From assembly GCA_026400105.1 (NCBI GenBank), contig JAPLPQ010000091.1, forward strand, positions 16,747-80,746: a stretch of 64,000 nucleotides of DNA, given 5' to 3'. Shown one piece after another: positions 56,958-64,000 of this stretch. Origin of the DNA: Burkholderiales bacterium (GTDB taxonomy: Bacteria; Pseudomonadota; Gammaproteobacteria; Burkholderiales; Burkholderiaceae_C). The notes beneath the pieces are model-generated. The model was not told the DNA's origin. It was given only the letters and a program-made list of their open reading frames with translations, and did no database searches. A program made the translations under genes and the position numbers. The first letter of the stretch is position 1. Every line of letters starts with the position of its first letter.

Positions 56958-57770
56958 TCAGGCGACCAGCGGCGTCAGGCCGCCGTCGATCGACAGCACC
57001 GCGCCGTTGACATAGCTGGCGCGCGCCGAGGCCAGGAAGCAGACCGCGTCGGCGATCTCGCCCGGCTCGGCGATGCGGCCCATCGGGTGGCGCTGGTTGA
57101 TGCGGTCCAGCGCCTGCTGCGGCGTGATGCCCTGCAGCCTGGCCTCGGCCAGCAGGCCCTCGTCAAGCCGTTCGGTCCGGGTCTGGGCCGGATTGACGAC
57201 GTTGACGCGCACGCCGCAGCCGGCATAGGCCGCCGCCAGGCCGGAGCTGGCCAGCATCAGCGCCGCATTGGCCGAGCCGCCCGGCAGGTGGATCGGGCTG
57301 GCGACCTTGCCGCCCATGCCGACCACGTTGACGATCACGCCGCGACCGCGCGCGGCCATCTGCTTGACCAGCGGATCGATCACATGCAGGTAGCTGAAGA
57401 ACTTGGCCTGCATCGCCTCGTGCCAGGCGGCCGGGCTCAGTTCATCGGGCGGGGTGCGGCGCGCGGCGCCGGCGCAGTTGACCAGCACATCGACCGGGCC
57501 GAGCCCGGCCGGCGCAGCGACCTGAGCCTGCTCGACCATGGCTTGCGCAGCCGCCGGGTCGCGCAGGTCGGCGCTCAGCAGGCGGATCGCGTCCTCGCGG
57601 CCCGGGTGCTGCTCGAGCAGGCTGGCGCGCGCCGCCTGCAGGTGCCCGCTGTCGCGCCCGACCAGGGTCACGCGGGCGCCCTCGGCCAGGAACTGGCGCG
57701 CGCAGGCGAGCCCGATGCCGCGGCTGCCGCCGGTGATCAATACATGCTGGTCTTGAAGCTGGAGGTCCAT
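56958..57770 (-). CDS. SDR-fold protein with replaced catalytic residues
   Basis: A 270-residue Rossmann protein. The cofactor motif GGSRGIG (14-20), VDVLVNCAGAARR, a VNVVNPAQTRTERL active-site exit loop and the C-terminal YVNGAVLSIDGGLTPL are typical of classical SDRs. At the position of the catalytic Tyr-x3-Lys the sequence reads PGGSANAALM, and the preceding Ser is replaced in VNVVGMGGK, so all three catalytic residues appear absent. It may bind NAD(P) without standard dehydrogenase chemistry, or use another mechanism. It is divergent from an aldehyde dehydrogenase gene, with 168 bases between starts. Confidence 0.85.
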   Translation of the reverse strand: MDLQLQDQHVLITGGSRGIGLACARQFLAEGARVTLVGRDSGHLQAARASLLEQHPGREDAIRLLSADLRDPAAAQAMVEQAQVAAPAGLGPVDVLVNCAGAARRTPPDELSPAAWHEAMQAKFFSYLHVIDPLVKQMAARGRGVIVNVVGMGGKVASPIHLPGGSANAALMLASSGLAAAYAGCGVRVNVVNPAQTRTERLDEGLLAEARLQGITPQQALDRINQRHPMGRIAEPGEIADAVCFLASARASYVNGAVLSIDGGLTPLVA

Positions 57771-57938
57771 GGCGCTGCGCCTTCTTTCTGTTGCGGGTGG
57801 GAATGATGCGGGATGGCGGGGAATGACCGGCACATTGTTCCAGCATTCCGCCCGGCAGCAATCGGCGGGGGCTCCGTTACCATAGGGTGACATAGCAGGC
57901 GAGCGCCGCCAAGGCGGCCCGCCACCAACGGACATTCC

Positions 57939-59408
57939 ATGCGCATCCCCCACCTGATCAACGGCCAGGCAGTCGCCGGTCGCGAGCATTTCAACAGCAT
58001 CAACCCCGCCAACCAGCAGCTGCTGGCCGAAGTCGCCGCCGGATCGGCCGAGGAAGTGCAGCTTGCCGTCGCCGCGGCCAAGTCGGCGTTCCCGGCCTGG
58101 GCCGCCACGCCGCCCGCGCAACGGGCCCGGATCATGCACCGCCTGGGCGAGCTGATCACGCGCGACCAGGCCGAGCTGGCGCGGATCGAGACCGCCGACT
58201 GCGGCCAGGCGATCACGCAGACCGGATCGAGCCTGGTGCCGCGCGCGGCCGACAGCTTTCACCACTATGCAGAGCTCTGCACGCGCATGGATGGCCAGAC
58301 CCACCCGACGCCGACCCACCTGAACTACACGCTGCTGCAGCCAGTCGGTGTCTGCGCGCTGGTCAGCCCCTGGAACGTGCCGCTGCTGACCGCCAGCGCC
58401 AAGGTCGCGCCCTGCCTGGCCTTTGGCAACACCGCGGTGCTCAAGCCCAGCGAACTCAGCCCGATGACGGCCGCGCGCCTGGGCCAGCTCGCGCTGGAGG
58501 CCGGCGTGCCGCCCGGCGTGCTCAACATCGTGCAGGGCAATGGCCGGGATGCCGGCGCGCCGCTGGTGGCGCATCCCGATGTGCGGCTGGCGTCCTTCAC
58601 CGGGTCGACCGCGACCGGCAACGCGATCGTGCGCAACGCCGGACTCAAGAAATACAGCATGGAGCTCGGGGGCAAGAGCCCCTTCATCGTGTTCGAGGAC
58701 GCCGACTTCGAACGCGCGCTCGACGCCGCGCTGGTCATGATCTTCAGCATCAACGGCGAGCGCTGCACCGCCGGCAGCCGCATCCTGGTGCAGCAGTCGA
58801 TCTACCCCGAGTTCGCGCGCCGCTTCGTCGAACGCGCCAAGCGCATCACCGTCGGCGACCCGCTCGACCCGGCGACCGTGATCGGGCCGATGGTCAGCCA
58901 GGGCCATCTGGCGCGGGTGCGCGGCTACATCGAGCTCGGCCTGCAGGAAGGCGCCACGCTGCTGTGCGGTGGCGTGCAACGGCCCGACTACGCGCCCGAG
59001 CCGGCTGCGGCGGTGCGCGACGGCAACTTCGTCTGGCCGACCGTGTTCGCCGATGTCAGGCCCGGCATGCGCATCATGCGCGAGGAAATTTTCGGCCCGG
59101 TCGCCTGCCTGCTGCCCTTTAGCGACGAGGCGGATGCGATCGCGCAGGCCAACGACAACCCCTACGGCCTGGCCAGCTATGTCTGGAGCGAGAACGCCGG
59201 CCGCGCGCACCGGGTCGCCGCCGCGCTCGAGGCCGGTGTCTGCTATGTCAACAGCCAGAGCGCGCGCGACCCGCGTCCGCCGTTCGGCGGCATCAAGGCC
59301 AGCGGCCTCGGGCGCGACGGCGGCCACTGGAGCCTGCAGACCTACACCGAGCCCAAGAACATCTCGATCAGCTACGGCCAGCACGCGATCCCGCGCTGGG
59401 GACTCTGA
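57939..59408 (+). CDS. NAD-dependent aldehyde dehydrogenase (hydroxymuconic-semialdehyde type)
   Basis: A 489-residue ALDH. The oxyanion Asn146 is in VSPWNVP, the cofactor loop is FTGSTATGNAI, the general-base Glu242 is in MELGGKSP and the nucleophile Cys276 is in INGERCTAGS. EEIFGPVACLLPF and NPYGLASYVWS are also present. The FSINGERCTAGSRILVQ segment resembles HpaE/5-carboxymethyl-2-hydroxymuconate semialdehyde dehydrogenases. Together with the hydratase and the SDR protein across alaS it hints at aromatic ring-cleavage chemistry, but no full pathway is present. Confidence 0.9.
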   Translation: MRIPHLINGQAVAGREHFNSINPANQQLLAEVAAGSAEEVQLAVAAAKSAFPAWAATPPAQRARIMHRLGELITRDQAELARIETADCGQAITQTGSSLVPRAADSFHHYAELCTRMDGQTHPTPTHLNYTLLQPVGVCALVSPWNVPLLTASAKVAPCLAFGNTAVLKPSELSPMTAARLGQLALEAGVPPGVLNIVQGNGRDAGAPLVAHPDVRLASFTGSTATGNAIVRNAGLKKYSMELGGKSPFIVFEDADFERALDAALVMIFSINGERCTAGSRILVQQSIYPEFARRFVERAKRITVGDPLDPATVIGPMVSQGHLARVRGYIELGLQEGATLLCGGVQRPDYAPEPAAAVRDGNFVWPTVFADVRPGMRIMREEIFGPVACLLPFSDEADAIAQANDNPYGLASYVWSENAGRAHRVAAALEAGVCYVNSQSARDPRPPFGGIKASGLGRDGGHWSLQTYTEPKNISISYGQHAIPRWGL

Positions 59409-59441
59409 GCAGGCGCTGAGCGGCGCGCAGCTCACGCACCA

Positions 59442-59478
59442 AGCCTGCTCCAGCGCAGATGACTGCGCTGCGCAGGCT
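59442..59478. terminator. Long hairpin between convergent aldehyde dehydrogenase and nitronate monooxygenase genes
   Basis: CAGCGCAG / CTGCGCTG (59451-59458, 59463-59470) with loop ATGA is extended outward by AGCCTGC / GCAGGCT (59442-59448, 59472-59478) after a small internal bulge, giving 15 pairs. There are no U-runs. It is the only structure in this 83-base convergent spacer and is probably bidirectional. Confidence 0.5.
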
Positions 59479-59491
59479 CTGTCAGGTTGCG

Positions 59492-60562
59492 TCAGCCGCG
59501 CCAGCCCTCGGCCAGCGCGAGCGTGAGATCGGCTGCGGGCATTGCGCGCGCCAGCGGCGCGGCTTGGCCGGCCCACAGCGGCGTGAAATCATCCCGCCCT
59601 TGTGCCTCGGCCCAGGCGCGCAATGGCGCCAGATGCGTGGCCGCGAGCGGAAAAGCTGGCGCCTGGCGGCTGATGCAGCCGCCCGAGCTGCCATCAGCGC
59701 CGAGCGCGCGCATGGCGCGGTTCACGATGCCGCGCGCCGGCCGTCCCGTGAAGACATTGGTCAGCGCCGTGTGCCGGGCCTGCGCCGACTGCAGCGCGGC
59801 CCGGTGCAGCGCGCTGGTGCCCGCCTCGGGACACAGCAGATAGGCGGTGCCGACCTGGACCGCCGAGGCGCCGAGCGCGCGCGCCGCCGCGACCCCGGCC
59901 GCGTCGGCGATGCCGCCAGCCGCGATCACCGGCAGTTCGACCGCGCGCACGATCTGCGGCAGCAGCGCGAAAGTCCCGAGCTGGGTCGTGAGGTCATCCC
60001 CCAGGAAGATGCCGCGGTGGCCGCCGGCCTCCAGGCCCTGGGCGATGATGGCGTCGGCGCCGTTTGCCTGCAGCCACAGCGCCTCCTCGACCGTGGTCGC
60101 GCTCGACAGCACCTTGGAGCCCCAGGACTTGACGCGCGCGAGCAGCTCGGGCGCCGGCAGGCCGAAGTGAAAGCTCACCACCGGCGGGCGAAAGGCCTCG
60201 AGCAGGTCGGCGGCGGCGGCATCGAAAGGCGCGCGCGCCGCGATGGCCGGCCCTTCGGGCGCGGGCAGCCCGGCTTCGGCGCAGAGCGGGGCCAGCGCCG
60301 CGCGCCAAAGGGCTTCGCGCTGCGCATCGGCCTGCGGCGGCTGGTGACAGAAGAAGTTGACGTTCCAGGGCCCTTGCGCCGCGCGGTGCAGGATTTCGAG
60401 CTCATCGCGCAGCTGCGCCGGACTCAGCGTCGCGGCCGGCAAGGAGCCCAGGCCGCCGGCGTTCGTGACGGCCAGCGCCAGCGCGCTGCCCTGGGAACCG
60501 GCCATCGGCGCCTGGATGACGGGCAGGCGCAGCCCGAGCAATGCTTGCAGACTTGTGTTCAT
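59492..60562 (-). CDS. Nitronate monooxygenase / 2-nitropropane-dioxygenase-like FMN enzyme
   Basis: A 356-residue TIM-barrel flavoprotein. LRLPVIQAPMAGSQGSALAL is the N-terminal signature. VVSFHFGLP, GADAIIAQGLEAGGHRG (His and FMN-phosphate loop) and PVIAAGGIADAAGVAAARALGASAVQVGTAYL follow. It oxidises alkyl nitronates such as propionate-3-nitronate, a detoxification role. ATG 60562 is used, since the longer frame crosses the divergent promoter region toward folA. Confidence 0.9.
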   Translation of the reverse strand: MNTSLQALLGLRLPVIQAPMAGSQGSALALAVTNAGGLGSLPAATLSPAQLRDELEILHRAAQGPWNVNFFCHQPPQADAQREALWRAALAPLCAEAGLPAPEGPAIAARAPFDAAAADLLEAFRPPVVSFHFGLPAPELLARVKSWGSKVLSSATTVEEALWLQANGADAIIAQGLEAGGHRGIFLGDDLTTQLGTFALLPQIVRAVELPVIAAGGIADAAGVAAARALGASAVQVGTAYLLCPEAGTSALHRAALQSAQARHTALTNVFTGRPARGIVNRAMRALGADGSSGGCISRQAPAFPLAATHLAPLRAWAEAQGRDDFTPLWAGQAAPLARAMPAADLTLALAEGWRG

Positions 60563-60680
60563 GGATTCGTATTCTGACGCGATTGATTCGGATCTGACCC
60601 TGACGATCATGCCACCCCCTCCAGACCGGCGACCGCGACCTGCCCGGCTCATCGTGACTGCAGCGTGGGACAATCGACCG

Positions 60681-61187
60681 ATGCGACTGAACCTGATTTA
60701 TGCCCGCGCCGCCAACGGCGTCATCGGCAAGGACAACGCCATGCCCTGGCATCTGCCGGAGGACCTGGCCCATTTCAAGCGCCTGACGCAAGGCTGGCCG
60801 GTCATCATGGGTCGCAAGACCTGGGAATCGCTGCCAGCCAGGTTCCGCCCGCTGCCCGGCCGGCTCAATATCGTGCTGACGCGCGACGCCGCCACCGCCG
60901 CCCAGCTGCAGGCCGAGGGCGCGCTGGCGCTGGCCAGCCTGGAACAGGCGATGGCGCATTGCGCCGCGCTGGCCGAGTCGCCAGCCGAGCTCTGGGTCAT
61001 GGGCGGCGCGCAGATCTACGCCCAGGCCTTGCCGCTGGCCCAGCGCGTGATCGTGACCGAGATCGCCCGCGACTACGAGGGCGATGCCCATGCGCCCGAG
61101 CTGGGCCCGGAGTGGCGCGAGACCGCGCGCGAATCCCATGTCGCAGCCAGCGGCCTGGGATTCGACTTCGCGAGCTACGAGCGCTGA
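60681..61187 (+). CDS. folA: Dihydrofolate reductase
   Basis: A 168-residue DHFR. LIYARAANGVIGKDNAMPWH is the N-terminal substrate/NADPH region, with the acidic catalytic residue in PWHLPEDLAHFK (Glu27/Asp28 region). VIMGRKTWESLP is the NADPH-binding loop, and ELWVMGGAQIYAQALP is the second nucleotide-binding segment. ATG 60681 lies 119 bases from the divergent nitronate monooxygenase start. thyA is not adjacent. Confidence 0.96.
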   Translation: MRLNLIYARAANGVIGKDNAMPWHLPEDLAHFKRLTQGWPVIMGRKTWESLPARFRPLPGRLNIVLTRDAATAAQLQAEGALALASLEQAMAHCAALAESPAELWVMGGAQIYAQALPLAQRVIVTEIARDYEGDAHAPELGPEWRETARESHVAASGLGFDFASYER

Positions 61188-61225
61188 AACGCCGCGGCCC
61201 GAGGCCGCCCTGTCGGAAACAGCAA

Positions 61226-61242
61226 GGGGCCCCAATGGCCCC
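61226..61242. terminator. GC hairpin between convergent folA and nadC
   Basis: GGGGCC-CCAAT-GGCCCC (61226-61231, 61237-61242), 9 bases from the nadC stop and 38 bases after the folA stop. There is no U-run (TTGCTGTTTCC on the minus strand), so it may be a weak terminator. Confidence 0.4.
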
Positions 61243-61251
61243 TGGCTCGCA

Positions 61252-62115
61252 TCAGGCGGTCTGCTCGACCGGCCTGTCCTGGAAGCGCATCGAGAAATCG
61301 ATCGCCTGCACGTCCTTGATCAGCGCGCCGACCGAGATCCGGTCGACCCCGGTCTCGGCCAACTGGCGCAAGCCGTCGAAGGTCACGCCGCCCGAGATCT
61401 CGAGGCTGATGCGGCCAGCGGCCAGCTCGACCGCCTTTTTCAGCGTCTCGAGGTCCATGTTGTCGAGCAGCACCATCTTGACGCCGGCATCGAGCGCTTC
61501 CTGCAGCTGGTTCAGCGTCTCGACCTCGACCTGGATGAAGCTGGCCCGGTCGGCCAGCTTGTGCGCCGCGCGCAGCGCGTTCGTGATGCCACCGGCGGCA
61601 GCGATGTGGTTTTCCTTGATCAGGATCGCGTCGTACAGGCCCATGCGGTGGTTCTTGCCGCCACCGCAGCGCACCGCGTATTTCTCGGCCACGCGCAGGC
61701 CTGGAATGGTCTTGCGCGTGTCGAGGATGGCCGCGCGCGTGCCTGCGACTGCCCCGACATACTTGGCAGTCTTGGTCGCGACCGCGCTGAGGGTCTGCAT
61801 GAAGTTCAGGCAGGTGCGCTCGGCCGTCAGCAGCGCGCGCGCGCTGCCGGTGATCTCGACGATCTTCTGGCCCGGCTCGCAACGGCCGCCCTCGTCGACC
61901 AGCCAGTTGACCTGGGCGCCGGGCGCCACCTGGCGCAGCACCTCGTCGACCCAGGGCCGGCCGCAGATGACGGCCGATTCGCGGCAGATGATGGTCGCGG
62001 TGGCCCGGCGCTCGGCCGGCACCAGCTCGGCGGTCAGGTCGCCGCTGCCGACATCCTCGGCCAGGGCGCGTTGCACATCACTGGCCACTTGGGCCGCCAG
62101 ATCGTAGTCGCTCAT
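61252..62115 (-). CDS. nadC: Nicotinate-nucleotide pyrophosphorylase (carboxylating)
   Basis: A 287-residue quinolinate phosphoribosyltransferase of de novo NAD synthesis. EDVGSGDLTAELVP begins the N-domain. LNFMQTLSAVAT, DTRKTIPGLRVAEKYAVRCGGGKNHR (PRPP/quinolinate-binding Arg and Lys), LLDNMDLETLK and LEISGGVTFD are in the barrel. ATG 62115 (preceded by AAGGA) is preferred over ATG 62145. nadA and nadB are not adjacent. Confidence 0.95.
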   Translation of the reverse strand: MSDYDLAAQVASDVQRALAEDVGSGDLTAELVPAERRATATIICRESAVICGRPWVDEVLRQVAPGAQVNWLVDEGGRCEPGQKIVEITGSARALLTAERTCLNFMQTLSAVATKTAKYVGAVAGTRAAILDTRKTIPGLRVAEKYAVRCGGGKNHRMGLYDAILIKENHIAAAGGITNALRAAHKLADRASFIQVEVETLNQLQEALDAGVKMVLLDNMDLETLKKAVELAAGRISLEISGGVTFDGLRQLAETGVDRISVGALIKDVQAIDFSMRFQDRPVEQTA

Positions 62116-62232
62116 ATAGGGGTTCCTTGTGCGCAGCCGCTTCATCGACAGGCCGCCAAAAGCGATGATGATACGCGCCCCGCACCACCTGTACGGACCC
62201 GCTGCCGCGCTACGGGATAGCAGCAGCAGGGA

Positions 62233-62238
62233 TAAAAT
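62233..62238 (+). promoter_or_regulatory. Possible -10 element (TAAAAT) upstream of the DUF4337 gene
   Basis: TAAAAT lies within the 236-base divergent spacer between nadC and the DUF4337 gene, 114 bases upstream of the ATG. No good -35 hexamer is found at the usual distance. The rest of this spacer shows no gene or clear structure. Confidence 0.25.
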
Positions 62239-62351
62239 CGGCTACTTGGCACCGGCGGCCTTGCCCTCAGATCCCAGGCCGGGACCCGATAGCGATTGAC
62301 CGCCCAGACGGCGCCATTCCCCTTCTCCATCCATCGCAAGGAATCCGATAC

Positions 62352-62936
62352 ATGTCCGGACACGGTTTTCACGTCCACGGCCCGCATGACCACGAACTCG
62401 AGCACGCGGTCCAGCACGCCAGTCACGACGACAGGGGAATGACCAACCAGATCGCGATGTTCACCGCCATCATCGCCACCGTCGGTGCGATCTTCGGCTA
62501 CATGGGTGGCGCAACCCAGGCCAATGCCGGCCTGTACAAGAACAATGCCGCGATCAAGAAGACCGAAGCCTCGAACCAGTGGAACTACTACCAGGCCAAG
62601 AGCAGCAAGCAGAACTTGAGCGAGCTGGCACTGGAACTGGCACCGGCCAGCAGGCAGGCGTTCTACGAGGCCGAGATCAAGCGCTACAAGGACGAGAAAA
62701 CCGAGATCAAGGCCAAGGCCGAACAGCTCGAAGCAGCATCCAGGACCTGGGACGAACAATCCGACCAGCAGATGCACCAGCATCACCGCTGGGCCCAGGC
62801 CACCACGGCACTGCAGGTGGCGATCGCCCTGGCTGCGATTGCCTTGCTGACGCGCAAGGACTGGCTCAAGTTCGCCATGTACGGCATGGGCAGCATCGGC
62901 GTGGTCGTCGGTGCCTTGGCCGCGCTGCATGTCTGA
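62352..62936 (+). CDS. DUF4337 membrane protein
   Basis: A 194-residue protein. The His-rich N-terminus (GHGFHVHGPHDHELEHAVQH, about residues 3-22) precedes a first hydrophobic helix (QIAMFTAIIATVGAIFGYMG, about 33-52). A charged helical region follows (NQWNYYQAKSSKQNLSELAL to QHHRWAQA), then two C-terminal helices (TALQVAIALAAIALL and GMGSIGVVVGALAALHV). This layout is that of DUF4337. The function is unknown; the His clusters could bind metal. Confidence 0.82.
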   Translation: MSGHGFHVHGPHDHELEHAVQHASHDDRGMTNQIAMFTAIIATVGAIFGYMGGATQANAGLYKNNAAIKKTEASNQWNYYQAKSSKQNLSELALELAPASRQAFYEAEIKRYKDEKTEIKAKAEQLEAASRTWDEQSDQQMHQHHRWAQATTALQVAIALAAIALLTRKDWLKFAMYGMGSIGVVVGALAALHV

Positions 62937-62990
62937 GCCCGCCACGCATCGATCATCCCGAACCCGAATCGAGCCGATACATCACACGCT

Positions 62991-63770
62991 ATGCAAATCG
63001 CTACCTGGAACGTCAACTCCCTGAGCGTGCGCCTGCCCCAGGTGCTGGACTGGCTGGCCGACAATCCCGTAGACCTGCTCGCGCTGCAGGAGCTCAAGCT
63101 GAGCGACGACAAGTTCCCGCTCGAGGCCTTCGCGCAAGCCGGCTACCAGGCCGCCTGGTTCGGCCAGAAGACCTACAACGGCGTGGCGCTGATCTCGCGC
63201 AGCGAACCGACCGACCTGGTGCGCAACATCCCGGGCTACGCCGACGAGCAGTCGCGCGTGATTGCCGCCACCATCGAGACGGCACAGGGTCCGCTGCGCG
63301 TGGTCAACGGCTATTTCGTCAACGGCCAGGACCCCGAGAGCGAGAAGTTCGTCTACAAGATGCAGTGGCTCGACGCGCTGCGTGAATGGCTGCGCGGCGA
63401 GCTGGCGCAACACCCCAGGCTGGTGCTGCTGGGCGACTTCAACATCGCACCCGAGGACCGCGACAGCTACGACCCCGAGGGCCTGCGCGAGACCATCCAC
63501 CACACCAGCGCCGAGCGGCGCCAGTTCCGCGAGCTGCTCGAGCTCGGACTGAGCGACAGCTACCGGATGTTCGAGCAACCGCCCAAGAGCTACAGCTGGT
63601 GGGACTACCGCATGCTGGGTTTCCAGAAGAACCGGGGCCTGCGCATCGACCATGTACTGGTCAGCGACGCGCTCAAGGCGCAAGTCAAGGCCTGCGTGAT
63701 CGACCGCGCGCCGCGCAAATGGCCCAAGCCGAGCGACCATGCGCCGGTGATCGTGACGCTGGATCTCTGA
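62991..63770 (+). CDS. xth: Exodeoxyribonuclease III
   Basis: A 259-residue AP endonuclease/3′-exonuclease of base excision repair. MQIATWNVNSLSVRLPQVLDW (split here only for length) places the metal/catalytic Asn7. ALQELKL has Glu34, LLGDFNIAPEDRD contains the catalytic Asp/Asn, and LRIDHVLVS plus SDHAPVIV give the C-terminal Asp-His. Length is normal. It is followed by a repeat cluster with no U-tailed terminator. Confidence 0.96.
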   Translation: MQIATWNVNSLSVRLPQVLDWLADNPVDLLALQELKLSDDKFPLEAFAQAGYQAAWFGQKTYNGVALISRSEPTDLVRNIPGYADEQSRVIAATIETAQGPLRVVNGYFVNGQDPESEKFVYKMQWLDALREWLRGELAQHPRLVLLGDFNIAPEDRDSYDPEGLRETIHHTSAERRQFRELLELGLSDSYRMFEQPPKSYSWWDYRMLGFQKNRGLRIDHVLVSDALKAQVKACVIDRAPRKWPKPSDHAPVIVTLDL

Positions 63771-63791
63771 AACACTGATCGTTCGGATGGT

Positions 63792-63931
63792 TCAGGGCTG
63801 ACCCGAGCCTGCCCGCCTCATCCACCAACTCATCGTCTTCTTGATAGATCAGGGCTGACCCGGGCCTGCCAGCCTCATCAGTCCGCTGCGCGGCCGGCAA
63901 ATCGGCTGTCAGGCCCGGGTCATCCCTGATC
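63792..63931. repeat. Direct and inverted repeat cluster downstream of xth
   Basis: A 31-base unit beginning TCAGGGCTGACCCG occurs at 63792-63822 and 63849-63879 with two mismatches. A third copy in inverted orientation (63910-63931, CAGGCCCGGGTCATCCCTG…) pairs with 63847-63868 over 22 bases with one mismatch, making a long hairpin with a 41-base loop. The remaining DNA to the window end has no gene. It resembles a REP/BIME-type intergenic repeat. Confidence 0.8.
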
Positions 63932-64000
63932 TGGCATTGGCTTGATCTGTAAATTGCAGAACTGCATCAACATGAGATGGTGGCAGGATGCAAGGACTTA

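Noticed and set aside
57771..59576. Upstream extension of the SDR frame antisense to the aldehyde dehydrogenase
   Set aside because: The extension lies on the complementary strand of a clear gene. The SDR fold begins at the ATG at 57770.

Overview
The window is about 67% GC, densely coding chromosomal DNA from a betaproteobacterium of the order Burkholderiales, most likely close to Comamonadaceae. That placement rests on protein character and gene order (pcm-like/rhodanese/tolC, a split hldA/hldC heptose pathway, thrS-infC-rpmI-rplT-pheST-ihfA, ribE-ribBX-ribH-nusB, ybgC-tolQRA); no rRNA or tRNA gene was found to confirm it. Almost every gene is an ordinary chromosomal gene. The exception is a roughly 2.9-kb AT-richer block at 29.39-32.26 kb.

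Layout. 0-5 kb: the end of an RND efflux pump gene, a Pcm-type methyltransferase, a rhodanese and a TolC-like outer-membrane channel. 5-15.9 kb: an LPS inner-core locus. msbA and a GT9 glycosyltransferase read leftward. gmhA, hldA, an hldC-gmhB fusion, a heptosyltransferase, two GT4 glycosyltransferases, a polysaccharide deacetylase and waaA read rightward, mostly with 4-base start/stop overlaps. 15.9-19.1 kb: phosphomannomutase/phosphoglucomutase, Ogt-type DNA repair, an EamA transporter and a PsiF-like protein. 19.1-26.4 kb (leftward): thrS, infC with an AUC start, rpmI, rplT, pheS, pheT, ihfA. This translation operon carries several RNA structures: a hairpin before thrS, a hairpin before infC, a multibranch fold between infC and rpmI, and an attenuator-like terminator between rplT and pheS. 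26.5-29.2 kb: a VOC protein, a solute-binding-like protein without a signal peptide, an MDR oxidoreductase and a small membrane protein.

29.39-32.26 kb looks like a fossil integron. A broken integron integrase gene (in-frame stop plus two frame changes, truncated) lies divergent from two co-directional genes for proteins with HEPN-type RNxxxH motifs: one protein with two motifs, the other with one. These are followed by a site that fits an integron attC site in both core boxes and spacing. This two-gene HEPN cassette is the best candidate in the window for an undescribed, perhaps defensive, system.

32.4-45.3 kb: isocitrate lyase with a twin-palindrome operator region, riboflavin genes (ribE, a RibBX-type hybrid, ribH), nusB, ybgC, tolQRA without tolB-pal, a FUSC/YccS membrane protein, and dnaE. 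45.4-54 kb: a flavodoxin-type quinone reductase, a pirin and its divergent LysR regulator, a renalase-like flavoprotein, gluQRS, trmB, ribD, an RluA-family pseudouridine synthase, a winged-helix regulator and a fumarylacetoacetate-hydrolase-type hydratase. 54-64 kb: alaS, an SDR protein lacking the usual catalytic residues, an aldehyde dehydrogenase, a nitronate monooxygenase, folA, nadC, a DUF4337 protein, xth, and a terminal repeat cluster.

Start codons were reassigned wherever the longest reading frame ran through an upstream gene. All structural RNA calls were made by eye, without energy calculation.
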